From assembly GCA_051657745.1 (NCBI GenBank), contig JBOFLG010000269.1:1-17644 (forward strand): DNA of 17,644 bases, given 5' to 3'. The notes under the pieces were generated by a model. The model saw nothing but the letters and a program-made list of their open reading frames with translations, made no database searches and had not been told where the DNA came from. This DNA comes from JBOFLG01 sp051657745 (GTDB lineage: Bacteria > Actinomycetota > Actinomycetes > Actinomycetales > Dermatophilaceae). This document shows positions 8,029-15,506 of this stretch, one piece after another (the first letter of the stretch is position 1; each line of letters begins with the position of its first letter). The position numbers and the translations under genes were made by a program.

Positions 8029-9389
8029 CAGGTGCGGACACTCTCCTCGAGATCGATGAGCTGACGGGCGAGGTGCACCAGCGCGGCATCGTCGCTGGGC
8101 GGGGCACCACCAAGAACGGCGGCAACCTCGTCGGCGGAGCGGCCGGTGCTGCCGGCCACTGCCACGACGATGGCGGGGAACGGCATCCGCCGACCCAGGG
8201 CGAGCCGCTGCGCACACCGCTCGCGGGTGGCGGACCGCAACACCTCCGCCGCACGAGCCCGGTCGCCGGACCGGCGGTAGAGCCGACCGCGGCTCTCGGT
8301 GGTCTCGGTGGCCCGCACGACCACTGGCAGTGGTTCGCGGACCAGGCGCCCGAGCCGCCGGCCGCGGGCCACGGCGAGGAGCACCACCACGGCGCCGATG
8401 AGGGCCGACGCCGGCATAGTCCACACCGGCCAGATCGGTTGCAGCTCGTCGGTCTCGCCGCTCGGCCCGGGTGCGGTGCGGTCGCCGACGCCGGGCTGGT
8501 ACCAGATCAGCCGGTCGGTGGCGCCGAGCGCCCGCACCCCGAGGCCGGCGTGGCTGCCGTCGGTGATGAACTCGTTGGTCAGGGCCGGGCCGAAACCGAC
8601 GAGCAGGGTCTCCGGGCGCCCCGAGCCGGGTGGCAGCACGATGAACGCCGACCCGAGTTCGGCATCCGGTGCCGCTTCCTCGGGGTCACCGTCGGGGTCC
8701 GGCAGGGCAAAGCAGGCGGTGCCGGCGTCGGGGTCGTCGAGGAGGTAGGCCGTACCGACGACCCGCAGCACGTCGGCCGGTCGGGCGCCGCCGGCGTCAC
8801 ACCGACTGCGCGCCGTGACGTCGCCGCCAGGAAATGCCTGCGCCGGGATGCGAAGCGTCTCCAGCTGCTCGCTGGCGCCGCCGACGAGCACCAGCCGGCC
8901 GGCGTCGACCGCAAACTGCCGCAGCCGTGCGGTCGCGCCGGGGCTGAGCGCCTCGGGGTCGGTGACCATCACGGTGGTGGTGTCGTCAACGGTGGCTCGT
9001 TCCAGCGCGCCGATCGACCGCGCCACCTCGACCTCGACCCCTCGGGAGCGCAGCACCTCCGCGAGCGCCCGACCGCCCTGCGGCCCACCGCCATTCGAGT
9101 CGAGGAACTGCTGCGGCCGGGCCGACGAGGCCGCGAACATACCCAGCAACACCACACCGAGGCCGACGACCACGACGTACGCGATCGCTCGTCGCGACGG
9201 CAGCCGGCAACGTCGGCCGGACGCCGCGCCGGAAGGCCCAGGACTGGCCGACGGCGCAGTGGTCAACGGCGCAGTGGTCAACGGCACAGAGGTCGACGGC
9301 ACAGAGGTCAACGGCACAGAGGTCAACGGCGCAGTGGTCGACGGCTCGGCGGTCAACGGCGCAGTGGTCGACGGCTCGGCGGTCGTCAT
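8028..9389 (-). CDS. DUF4350-containing membrane protein with Thr/Pro repeat N-terminus
   Basis: This is a 453-residue protein. Residues 1-50 are a Ser/Thr/Pro repeat tail (MTTAEPSTTAPL..., TSVPL, TTAPL units) followed by a basic patch (GRRCRLPSRR). Membrane helices lie at about residues 68-87 (AIAYVVVVGLGVVLLGMFAA) and about 322-340. The DUF4350 region between them starts RPQQFLDSNGGGPQGGRALA, continues with a DTTTVMVTDPEALSP strand/loop, and is probably extracytoplasmic. The C-terminal 110 residues are cytoplasmic and helical. ATG 9389 is the only in-frame start that makes a typical N-terminus and overlaps (ATGA) the minigene upstream. The longer frame to 9776 is DUF4129 coding sequence in another phase. 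DUF4350 proteins recur with MoxR/DUF58/DUF4129 genes and have no defined biochemical role. Confidence 0.88.
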
Positions 9390-9442
9390 CCGGCCACCGC
9401 CGCCGGCGCAGTGGTCAACGGCGCAGTGGTCGACGGCTCGGC
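9246..9442 (-). repeat. 15-bp tandem repeat array (Thr/Pro pentapeptides) interrupted by a duplicated junction
   Basis: Nine 15-bp units of the form GGTCAACGGCGCAGT, with variants, run from 9246 to 9380. Two more occupy 9413-9442, separated from the rest by the operon-junction sequence 9381-9412. On the coding strand they encode pentapeptides such as TTAPL, TSVPL and STTAP, forming the N-terminal tail of DUF4350. The period keeps the frame, so length variation between strains is expected. Confidence 0.88.
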
Positions 9443-9470
9443 GGTCGTCATCCGGCCACCGCCGCCGGCG
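9351..9470. repeat. Imperfect 62-bp tandem duplication of the DUF4129/DUF4350 junction
   Basis: Bases 9351-9408 are repeated identically at 9413-9470, a 58-bp match at a 62-bp offset. The duplicated segment carries the last codons and stop of DUF4129 together with the ATG and first codons of DUF4350. Since 62 is not a multiple of three, the two copies are read in different frames, which produces the minigene at 9386-9451. Confidence 0.9.
9386..9451 (-). CDS. 21-codon minigene linking DUF4129 and DUF4350
   Basis: The ORF is ATG (9451) to TGA (9386), encoding MTTAEPSTTAPLTTAPAAVA plus a final Gly. Its first 12 residues equal the start of DUF4350, and its last 7 (APAAVAG) equal the end of DUF4129. 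Its ATG overlaps the DUF4129 stop in an ATGA, and its stop overlaps the DUF4350 ATG in a second ATGA. It therefore bridges the gap created by the duplication, so ribosomes could reinitiate from gene to gene. The peptide itself probably has no function. It may act as a coupling relay, or be a neutral by-product. Translation is inferred, not shown. Confidence 0.55.
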   Translation of the reverse strand: MTTAEPSTTAPLTTAPAAVAG

Positions 9471-10089
9471 CCCAGTGGTCGGCGAGCACCGGTGCGGTGC
9501 GCGAGATCTCGGCGTCGAGGGCGAGCACGCTCTCGGCCTGGGTCCGGGTGGCCGACCGGCGGCCGTAGCGCACCGCGTCGAAAACGTCGGCGGCGCCGGC
9601 CAGGCCGGGCCCGGATGACGGGAAGGCCCGCGCCAATGCCACGGCCACCTCGTGCGCGGTGCGTCCAGGAAGGTCGTCGAGGATGGTGCGTTCAACGGCG
9701 GCGCGCGCGACCGCCCGGTACCCCTCGACGACTGCGGTGTCGGCGTCCCCGGCGGCGAGCGCCCGCCGGGCGTCATCCCGGTATTCGGCCGCCGAACGCA
9801 CCGGCCCGTCGAACACCCCGGGGGTGGCCTGGCCCGTCATCCGACGATCTCGACGCAGCGTCCGGGCCAGCACGAGCGCGACGACGGCGAGCACCAGCAG
9901 GACCACGACCACCACGGTCCAGGCGGGCAGCCCAGGCCCGCCGGCGGTACTACTAAGCAACTGTTCGATCCAGTCCTGGAGGCGGTCGAGAAGCCCGGGC
10001 TGCTCCTGGTAGACGCTCTTGCGCAGCTCGTCCTCAAGCCATTGCCTGGCCTCGGGCGAGGTGGGGTCGAGCGGTGGGTCGGCGCGCAC
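9448..10089 (-). CDS. DUF4129-domain membrane protein
   Basis: This is a 213-residue protein. An N-terminal soluble helix (about residues 9-47, SPEARQWLEDELRKSVYQEQ and onward) is followed by one membrane span (about 56-77, AWTVVVVVLLVLAVVALVLA) and a cytoplasmic or periplasmic C-terminal DUF4129 domain (about 100-200). That domain includes YRDDARRALAAGDADTAVVE and the ERTILDDLPGRTAHEVA segment. GTG 10089 is taken as the start because it lies 3 bp after the upstream gene's stop and no better start exists nearby. DUF4129 proteins are standard members of MoxR/DUF58/DUF4350 operons, and some related proteins carry transglutaminase-like domains that are not present here. The end of the gene has been duplicated in the downstream junction. 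Confidence 0.9.
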   Translation of the reverse strand: MRADPPLDPTSPEARQWLEDELRKSVYQEQPGLLDRLQDWIEQLLSSTAGGPGLPAWTVVVVVLLVLAVVALVLARTLRRDRRMTGQATPGVFDGPVRSAAEYRDDARRALAAGDADTAVVEGYRAVARAAVERTILDDLPGRTAHEVAVALARAFPSSGPGLAGAADVFDAVRYGRRSATRTQAESVLALDAEISRTAPVLADHWAPAAVAG

Positions 10090-10092
10090 GGG

Positions 10093-11211
10093 TCAGGCGG
10101 GGCGGACCGCGGTGGGCCACGGTGCCGCGGCGCCGTGCTGGGCGGCGTGAACGAGGTGGACGTCGAGGCCCTCGCGCCGGATGCGCTGGTCGATCGCCAT
10201 CAGCGCGTCGACTCCAGCGGTGAACGGCGTGGTGATGGCGCTGACGATCAGGGTCGCGACTCCGGTGAGGACTGCCTGGGCGACGAACAGGTACTCCTCG
10301 CCGCTGATAGCAACCACGCCAGCGAGACCGGCCAGCACGATTGGGACGGTGATGAATTGCGCTGCCGTCGACACCAGGAACCCGGTGAGCAGCCGGATCC
10401 CGAAGATCCGCCAAAACGCTAATCCGGTGGTGAGCTGCCAGGACCGGACCAATGCTCCGAACGGGTTTCGGTTCTCGAGGACGACCACCGCGGTGCTGAA
10501 GGCGAGCCGGGTCCACAACCACAGCACGGCCACGATAGCCAGGAGCACGCCGAGGACCACCGGGATAATCGTCGCCGGGCCGGGGTCACCGACCGCAACG
10601 AGCAGGGCGACCGGCGCCCCGATGAGCAGCGCGAGCAGACCAAGAAACGTCAGGGTGTAGAGCACGACGGTGCCGGCGATGGCCGGCAGCCGACGCCAAC
10701 TGCCGTCCCAGGTCTCCCCGGCGGTGACCTTGCGCCCCAGCACGGCCTGCCCAACCACGTAGGCGAGAAATGCGGTGAGCGCGGTGCTGGAGAACGCCGA
10801 TGCCAGGGCCGGGATGTTCTGGCCGAGCAACCCGTAGAGGCCGAACCCGGCGTCCTCGTCGAAGGTCGCGTTGACGAAGTCGACCGTCTCCAGACTCGCC
10901 ACCCAGGCGCCGAGGCCAGTGGCTGGCACGATGCAGACGGCGGAGACGAGAAGAGCCAGCCCCATGGTGGCCGCCACGTTGCCGCGGATGGCCTTGATCA
11001 CGCCGCCCCAGATGTCGCCAAGCCCCAGTGGGCGCAGCGGCACAATGCCCGGGCGGAACTCGTAGCCCCGGACGGCGATCGGCGGCGGCCCGGGCGGCCC
11101 GGGGTGGCTGGGTGCAGCTGGAGGGATAGCGGGCGGGGTAGCGGGCGGAGGGGCTGAGGAGCCGGGGGCCACCCACGGGCCGGGTGCGGTGGCATCCCCG
11201 TCATTCCACAT
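10093..11211 (-). CDS. Multi-pass membrane protein (glycerophosphodiesterase membrane-domain-like)
   Basis: This is a 372-residue protein. A Pro/Ala/Gly-rich cytoplasmic N-terminus (about residues 10-50) leads to RGYEFRPGIVPLRPLGLGDI, a motif that begins many actinobacterial proteins annotated with a glycerophosphoryl diester phosphodiesterase membrane domain. About six hydrophobic stretches follow, including ATMGLALLVSAVCIVPATGL, FLAYVVGQAVL, TVVLYTLTFLGLLALLIGAP, IIPVVLGVLLAIVAVLWLW and LFVAQAVLTGVATLIVSAIT. No phosphodiesterase catalytic domain is present, so the protein is only the membrane part and should not be called an enzyme. It is first in the operon. ATG 11211 lies 7 bp after a TAGGCT box, which suggests a leaderless transcript. 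Downstream, DUF4129 begins 3 bp after its stop. Confidence 0.88.
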   Translation of the reverse strand: MWNDGDATAPGPWVAPGSSAPPPATPPAIPPAAPSHPGPPGPPPIAVRGYEFRPGIVPLRPLGLGDIWGGVIKAIRGNVAATMGLALLVSAVCIVPATGLGAWVASLETVDFVNATFDEDAGFGLYGLLGQNIPALASAFSSTALTAFLAYVVGQAVLGRKVTAGETWDGSWRRLPAIAGTVVLYTLTFLGLLALLIGAPVALLVAVGDPGPATIIPVVLGVLLAIVAVLWLWTRLAFSTAVVVLENRNPFGALVRSWQLTTGLAFWRIFGIRLLTGFLVSTAAQFITVPIVLAGLAGVVAISGEEYLFVAQAVLTGVATLIVSAITTPFTAGVDALMAIDQRIRREGLDVHLVHAAQHGAAAPWPTAVRPA

Positions 11212-11218
11212 GCGTGCC

Positions 11219-11224
11219 AGCCTA
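11219..11224 (-). promoter_or_regulatory. -10 box of the MoxR operon, probably leaderless
   Basis: TAGGCT on the minus strand ends 7 bp before ATG 11211. It is the same hexamer that precedes the SpoIIM-like gene. No clear TTGAC-like -35 element is visible. With this spacing, transcription would start at or beside the A of ATG. Confidence 0.5.
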
Positions 11225-11277
11225 ACGGAGCCCCCGGCGACTCACGCCGAGTCGCCTGTGCCACTCGGCCCAGCGAG

Positions 11278-11385
11278 GATGACGACTCGATCCCGGCTCG
11301 GCGAGCCGATGACGACTCGATCCCGGCTCGGCGAACCGACGACGACTCGATCCCGGCTCGGCGAACCGACGACGACTTGATCGCG
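11278..11385. repeat. 30-bp tandem repeat, 3.6 copies, intergenic
   Basis: Units begin at 11278, 11308 and 11338 and are nearly identical (GATGACGACTCGATCCCGGC then TCGGCGAGCC or TCGGCGAACC). A truncated, diverged fourth copy covers 11368-11385. The array lies between the end of the HNH gene and the promoter of the membrane-protein operon. There are no spacers between units. The first unit contains GGCTC GGC GAGCC, a short hairpin. The rest of the 11212-11406 gap holds the -10 box and nothing else I can identify. Confidence 0.88.
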
Positions 11386-11406
11386 GCGTGACGGGGCGAC
11401 AACCGT

Positions 11407-13023
11407 TCAGAACGGCGGTGGTTGGTCGACCTGAACCGTTTCGGCATGCACCGGACCAGGACCCCTCCGCGGACTCGCGCCGCTCGCACGCCCGGAGGTG
11501 GGCGCCGGTCGCGGGATGACGCGATGGGCGGGATGAGTGCGGCGCACCCGCCCGGTCGGGTCGGCCCACGTGATGTCGCCGTCATCGTGGAGGGTGTACC
11601 GCCACCGGCCGAGTTGCTTCATCCGGTGGTGTCGTCGGCAGAGGGCGGCGAGTCCGCGCGGTGAGGTGTGTCCGTCGGGCCAGGGGCGTGTGTGGTCGAG
11701 GTCGGCGTGGCTGGCGCGACGGTTGCACCCCCACATCCGGCACGTTCCATCCCTCGTCTGCACGAAATCGCGGATGCCGACGGTGGGGGCGTACGCCGTC
11801 GTGGTGGTCGCGACAAGAGTGCCGGTGTCGGCGTCGAGAAGCGCCCGGGCGAGGTGCACGGGCAGCGTCTTCAGCAGCGCGGCGACGGTAGTGGCGTCGA
11901 CCCAGCCGACGCCGGGGATCTCGGCCCCGGACACCGCACACCCATCGTCAACAGGTGCGCAGGACCAGTACCGGTCATCGACGCTCGCGGAGTCGGCAGC
12001 CCCACCGCATGGGTGCTCCACCGCGGGCGCCTGCATCCAGGACGCTGCCTCCCGCCCGGCCGGGTCGAGCTGGCCGAAGGTGAGGACCTCGCCGGTGGTG
12101 TGGTCGACGTGCACGATGTCTTCCTCGGCCCAGTCGACCCGCACTCGCGAGGACGACGGCATGTCCGCGCCGGCGCAGTGCGGGTCAACGGCTGGTGCAG
12201 CCGGCTGGCCGGTGAGGACGGGCACCCCGAGGGTGACCTGGGCGGTGACCGTGACGTTGCGCAGGAGCAGGTCGGCGAACGCATCGGCCCGAGACTCCGG
12301 CACCGACAGGGCAGGGTCGACAGCCCGGTAGTCGGTGGCGACCCGGTCGACCGCGGCGTACGCGGCCGCGGCGGTCGCGGTCGGCAGCAGCGCCCACCAC
12401 GTGGTGAGCCCGTCCGGCCCGGCGGGGGACACCTCAACACATCGGGATCGCTTCGTCGCCTCGGCGCGGGCCGCGACCTGCTCGGTGGCGACCCGGGCCG
12501 CCACCGACCGGGTGGTACGAGTCACCGCCGCCGGGTCCAGCCCGGCCAGCCGCGGCGCGAGCGCCTCGTCCACGGCCCGGCACGCGTCGGCGTCGAGGCC
12601 CTCGCAGGCGTCGAGCACCTTATGCGCGGCCGACGCCGACAGGTCCCCGCCGACGAGCAGGCCCAGCACCGTGGGGAATCGCGCGACGAGGTCGGCTCCG
12701 AGCCGGACCTTTCGCCCAGCCAGGCCCTCGGTCACCCCGGTCTCCAGACAGGCCAGGCTCACGGCCATTTCCGATACATACCCCGCCGGGTGCACCCGCT
12801 GCACGACGCCGCCCGGAGCGGGGCGCTCCTCCACTCGGGCTCCCCATGCCAGCGCCATGGCCTGCGCGCCTTCGGCGGTGTTCACCACACCCTGCAACGC
12901 CCCTGCCACGGCGAACGCGTCGGCGGAGTCGAGTGCACGGCCGTGCTCGACGAGCTCGCGGCCAAGCGCCGCGCACTGCTCGCGCAGCGCGGTGATGCGA
13001 CTGGTGAGACCCTCCCGATCCAT
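11407..13023 (-). CDS. DUF222/HNH (13E12-type) endonuclease-like protein
   Basis: This is a 538-residue protein of the actinobacterial DUF222 family with a C-terminal HNH domain. The helical DUF222 part fills most of residues 1-400. The HNH domain is near residues 424-470: CRMWGC (Cys428, Cys433), HADLDHTRPWPDG with Asp443-His444, and ALCRRHHRMK (Cys462, His465, His466). The zinc-type Cys pairs are intact. At the position where many relatives have the Asn of H-N-H (xxNLxxLC), this protein reads SPRGLAALC, so nuclease activity is uncertain. These genes are repeated in many actinobacterial genomes, and in M. tuberculosis 13E12 copies include LexA-regulated genes. ATG 13023 is supported by a TAGGGT box 5 bp upstream. 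The protein ends in a Pro/Arg-rich tail. Confidence 0.93.
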   Translation of the reverse strand: MDREGLTSRITALREQCAALGRELVEHGRALDSADAFAVAGALQGVVNTAEGAQAMALAWGARVEERPAPGGVVQRVHPAGYVSEMAVSLACLETGVTEGLAGRKVRLGADLVARFPTVLGLLVGGDLSASAAHKVLDACEGLDADACRAVDEALAPRLAGLDPAAVTRTTRSVAARVATEQVAARAEATKRSRCVEVSPAGPDGLTTWWALLPTATAAAAYAAVDRVATDYRAVDPALSVPESRADAFADLLLRNVTVTAQVTLGVPVLTGQPAAPAVDPHCAGADMPSSSRVRVDWAEEDIVHVDHTTGEVLTFGQLDPAGREAASWMQAPAVEHPCGGAADSASVDDRYWSCAPVDDGCAVSGAEIPGVGWVDATTVAALLKTLPVHLARALLDADTGTLVATTTTAYAPTVGIRDFVQTRDGTCRMWGCNRRASHADLDHTRPWPDGHTSPRGLAALCRRHHRMKQLGRWRYTLHDDGDITWADPTGRVRRTHPAHRVIPRPAPTSGRASGASPRRGPGPVHAETVQVDQPPPF

Positions 13024-13028
13024 GCTTC

Positions 13029-13051
13029 ACCCTACTCGAACACATGACCGA
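13029..13051 (-). promoter_or_regulatory. HNH gene promoter with degenerate SOS-like (LexA) box
   Basis: A -10 box TAGGGT (13029-13034, minus strand) ends 5 bp before the ATG, so the mRNA is probably leaderless. Directly upstream, 13036-13051 reads TCGAACACATGACCGA on the plus strand. It matches the actinobacterial SOS consensus TCGAAC-N4-GTTCGA completely in one half and in 4 of 6 bases in the other. The position would block polymerase binding. LexA control is inferred. Confidence 0.5.
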
Positions 13052-13068
13052 TTCGCTAGTCCTGGCGC

Positions 13069-13101
13069 CCGAACTGGCCGACCGGCGGGCGGCCAGTTCG
13101 G
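13069..13101. terminator. Perfect 12-bp hairpin after the ALDH operon
   Basis: CCGAACTGGCCG (13069-13080) and CGGCCAGTTCGG (13090-13101) are exact reverse complements with a 9-nt loop. The hairpin lies 10 bp after the short ALDH stop codon on the minus strand and upstream of the HNH promoter. There is no T-run after it, so it would be a Rho-independent-like hairpin without a tail. Transcript insulation is the likely role. Confidence 0.6.
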
Positions 13102-13111
13102 TGGCGGAGAA

Positions 13112-14038
13112 TCAGCGGCCCTTCGGGTGCCAGACGGTCTTGGTCTCGAGGAATGTCGACAGATGCGAGAGGTCAGGCACCGGGGCGAAGTCTGGCTCCA
13201 CGGCATCCGCACCGGTACCGGCGGGCCGCCGCACCCGGGCGAGGTGGTCGGCCGCTGCGCCCTCGAGCGCACCCCAGTCGACGCCGTCGGCACCAGCCGC
13301 CCCGGTGAGGTCGATGGCGTTCACGTCGCGATGCGAGGCACACCACGGCGCCACCTCCGCGCTGCGCCCGGTGATGATATTGACCACCCCGCCCGGCACG
13401 TCGGAGGTGGCAAGGCACTCGGCGAGTGTGATCGCCGGCAGCGGCCGGTTCTCCGAGGCGAGCACCACGCAGGTGTTGCCCGACACGATGACCGGCGCCA
13501 GCACCGACACCAGCCCGAGCAGCGAAGAACGCTGCGGCGCCAGCACCGCCACCACCCCGGTGGGCTCGGGCACCGAGATGTCGAAGTACGGCCCGGCCAC
13601 CGGGTTGAGGCAGCCGAGCACCTGGGCGAGTTTGTCCGACCAGCCCGCGTACCAGACCCACCGGTCGATCGCGGCCGACACCAGTGCCTCGGCGCGCACC
13701 GGCGTGAGGCCTTCACCGTCGCGCACGCCCTGCACGAACTGCTCCCGCCGGCCCTCCATGACCTCGGCCACCCGGTACAGCACCTGCCCACGAAGGTAGG
13801 CGGTCGCGCCGGCCCAGCCGGGCCACGCGGCGCGGGCCGCCTGCACGGCATCCCGAGCGTCCTTGCGTGACCCCATCGCCGCGTTGGCGAGGAAGCGCGG
13901 TGGACGCAGGGATGACGCCCGCCGCGCTGCCGCCGTCGGCGCCGCGAACACCTCGTACGACCGGCCGCTCTCGCTCCGGGGGAACTTCCCGCCGATGTAC
14001 AACTTGGCTGTCTTGCGCACCTCGACTCGCCGACTCAC
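13112..14038 (-). CDS. Short ALDH-like protein lacking the catalytic domain
   Basis: This is a 308-residue aldehyde-dehydrogenase-superfamily protein, where the usual length is about 480. It keeps the N-terminal coenzyme-binding fold: KLYIGGKFPRSESGRSYEV, KDARDAVQAARAAWPGW, GVVAVLAPQ (161-169), SGNTCVVLASENRP and DVPGGVVNIITG. At the usual NAD-contacting Lys (VVLKPAE in the upstream ALDH) it has Ala194 (VVLASEN), and PWN is replaced by APQ. The ELGGK Glu and the GQxC catalytic Cys are absent because that half of the protein is missing. A distinct C-terminus (LETKTVWHPKG) is well formed, so this looks like a designed short form, not a decayed gene. The GTG start (14038) overlaps the upstream stop in GTGA. 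A structural or regulatory partner of the full-length ALDH is plausible. Confidence 0.88.
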   Translation of the reverse strand: MSRRVEVRKTAKLYIGGKFPRSESGRSYEVFAAPTAAARRASSLRPPRFLANAAMGSRKDARDAVQAARAAWPGWAGATAYLRGQVLYRVAEVMEGRREQFVQGVRDGEGLTPVRAEALVSAAIDRWVWYAGWSDKLAQVLGCLNPVAGPYFDISVPEPTGVVAVLAPQRSSLLGLVSVLAPVIVSGNTCVVLASENRPLPAITLAECLATSDVPGGVVNIITGRSAEVAPWCASHRDVNAIDLTGAAGADGVDWGALEGAAADHLARVRRPAGTGADAVEPDFAPVPDLSHLSTFLETKTVWHPKGR

Positions 14039-15483
14039 GTCGCCACCCCAGTGCGCACATACCCCGCGAGCCCGTGCCGGCCACCCTCCCGGCCGTAGCC
14101 GGACTCCTGGTAGCCGCCAAACGGCGAGGTCGGGTCGAACTTGTTGAACGTGTTGGCCCAGACGACCCCCGCGCGCAGCTGGTCGGCAACCCAGAGGATG
14201 CGGCTGCCCTTCTCGGTCCAGACGCCCGCCGACAGCCCGTACCGGGTGTTGTTCGCCTTGGCCACCGCCTCCTCCGGGGTGCGGAAGGTCAGCACGGAAA
14301 GCACCGGGCCGAAAATCTCCTCCTGGGCGATCCGGTGGGTCTGGCTGACGCCGGTGAACACCGTGGGCCGACACCAGTAGCCGGCGCTTGGCAGCTCGCA
14401 GCCGGAGTCCCAGCGGGTCGCGCCTTGGGCTTCGCCGACCGCGACCATCGTCTCGATCCGGCCGAGCTGCGCCGCGGAGTTGATCGCACCGACGTCGGTG
14501 TTCTTGTCCATCGGGTCGCCGACCCGCAGGGTGGCCAGCCGACGCTTCAGGCGGCGCTCCACCTCGTCGGCGATGTTCTCCTGCACCAACAGCCGGCTTC
14601 CGGCGCAGCAGACCTGGCCCTGGTTGACAAAGATGCCGTCGACGATGCCTTCGACCGCCTGGTCGATCGGAGCGTCGTCGAACACGATGTTCGCGGCCTT
14701 GCCGCCCAGCTCGAGGGTGGCGGTGGTGCGGGTTCCGGCGATGGCCCGGGCGATCATCGTGCCGACCGCGGTGGAGCCGGTGAACGCGAGTTTGTCGATG
14801 CCCGGATGGCCGACGATGGCCTGACCGGTGGCCCCGGCCCCGGTGACGATGTTGACCACCCCAGGCGGCAGGTCGGCCTGCTGGCACACCTGGGCGAACA
14901 GCAACGCGGTGAGCGGGGTGGTCTCCGCCGGCTTGAGCACCACAGTGTTGCCACAGGCCAGCGCCGGAGCGATCTTCCAGGCCAGCATCAGCAGCGGGAA
15001 GTTCCACGGCACGATCTGGCCGACCACACCGTGCGGCCGCGGGTCGGTTCCGAGAGAGGCGTATTCGAGTTTGTCGGCCCAGCCGGCATGGTAGAAGAAG
15101 TGCGCCGCAGCGAGCGGGATGTCGACATCCCGGCTCTCCCGGATCGGCTTGCCGTTGTCGAGCGTCTCGAGCACCGCGAACTCGCGGCTGCGCTCCTGGA
15201 GGATGCGCGCGATCCGGAACAGGTACTTGCCGCGGTCGGCCCCGCTCATCCGTGACCAGCTGCGGGAGTATGCGACCCGGGCCGCGCGCACGGCGGCATC
15301 GACGTCATCCGGGCTCGCTGCGCAGACCTCGGCGAGAGTCTCCTCGGTGGCCGGGTTGACCGTCGGGAATGGTGTGCCACCGGCGGACTCGACGAACTCA
15401 CCGCCGATGAACAGGCCATACCTGCTCGCGATGTCGACCACGGCCCGTGACTCGGGGGCTGGTGCGTACTCGAAGGTGGGCAT
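14035..15483 (-). CDS. Aldehyde dehydrogenase, NAD(P)-dependent, full length
   Basis: This 482-residue ALDH oxidises an aldehyde to the acid. Hallmarks are all present: PWN at 159-161, the coenzyme-contacting Lys184 in VVLKPAE, FTGST at about 234-238, the general base Glu258 in LELGGK, catalytic Cys292 in GQVCCAG, the EEIFGPVL motif and PFGGYQESGYGREGG near the C-terminus. ATG 15483 was chosen because GAGGA lies 8 nt upstream and MPTFEYAPAPESR begins like family members. The longer frame runs into deoC in another phase. It follows deoC by 23 bp and overlaps the next gene by 4 nt. Given the neighbours, acetaldehyde released by DeoC is the obvious substrate, but that is inference. Confidence 0.95.
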   Translation of the reverse strand: MPTFEYAPAPESRAVVDIASRYGLFIGGEFVESAGGTPFPTVNPATEETLAEVCAASPDDVDAAVRAARVAYSRSWSRMSGADRGKYLFRIARILQERSREFAVLETLDNGKPIRESRDVDIPLAAAHFFYHAGWADKLEYASLGTDPRPHGVVGQIVPWNFPLLMLAWKIAPALACGNTVVLKPAETTPLTALLFAQVCQQADLPPGVVNIVTGAGATGQAIVGHPGIDKLAFTGSTAVGTMIARAIAGTRTTATLELGGKAANIVFDDAPIDQAVEGIVDGIFVNQGQVCCAGSRLLVQENIADEVERRLKRRLATLRVGDPMDKNTDVGAINSAAQLGRIETMVAVGEAQGATRWDSGCELPSAGYWCRPTVFTGVSQTHRIAQEEIFGPVLSVLTFRTPEEAVAKANNTRYGLSAGVWTEKGSRILWVADQLRAGVVWANTFNKFDPTSPFGGYQESGYGREGGRHGLAGYVRTGVAT

Positions 15484-15506
15484 CGGTGCGGTCCTCACGC
15501 GGGGCG

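Noticed and set aside
10093..11211. Calling this a glycerophosphodiester phosphodiesterase enzyme
   Set aside because: Only the membrane-type domain is present. No catalytic GDPD domain is visible.
11278..11385. CRISPR array
   Set aside because: The 30-bp units are directly adjacent with no spacers, and no cas genes are present.
11668..13047. Plus-strand ORF opposite the HNH gene
   Set aside because: It is antisense to a complete DUF222/HNH protein. Its composition is Gly/Arg-rich without motifs.
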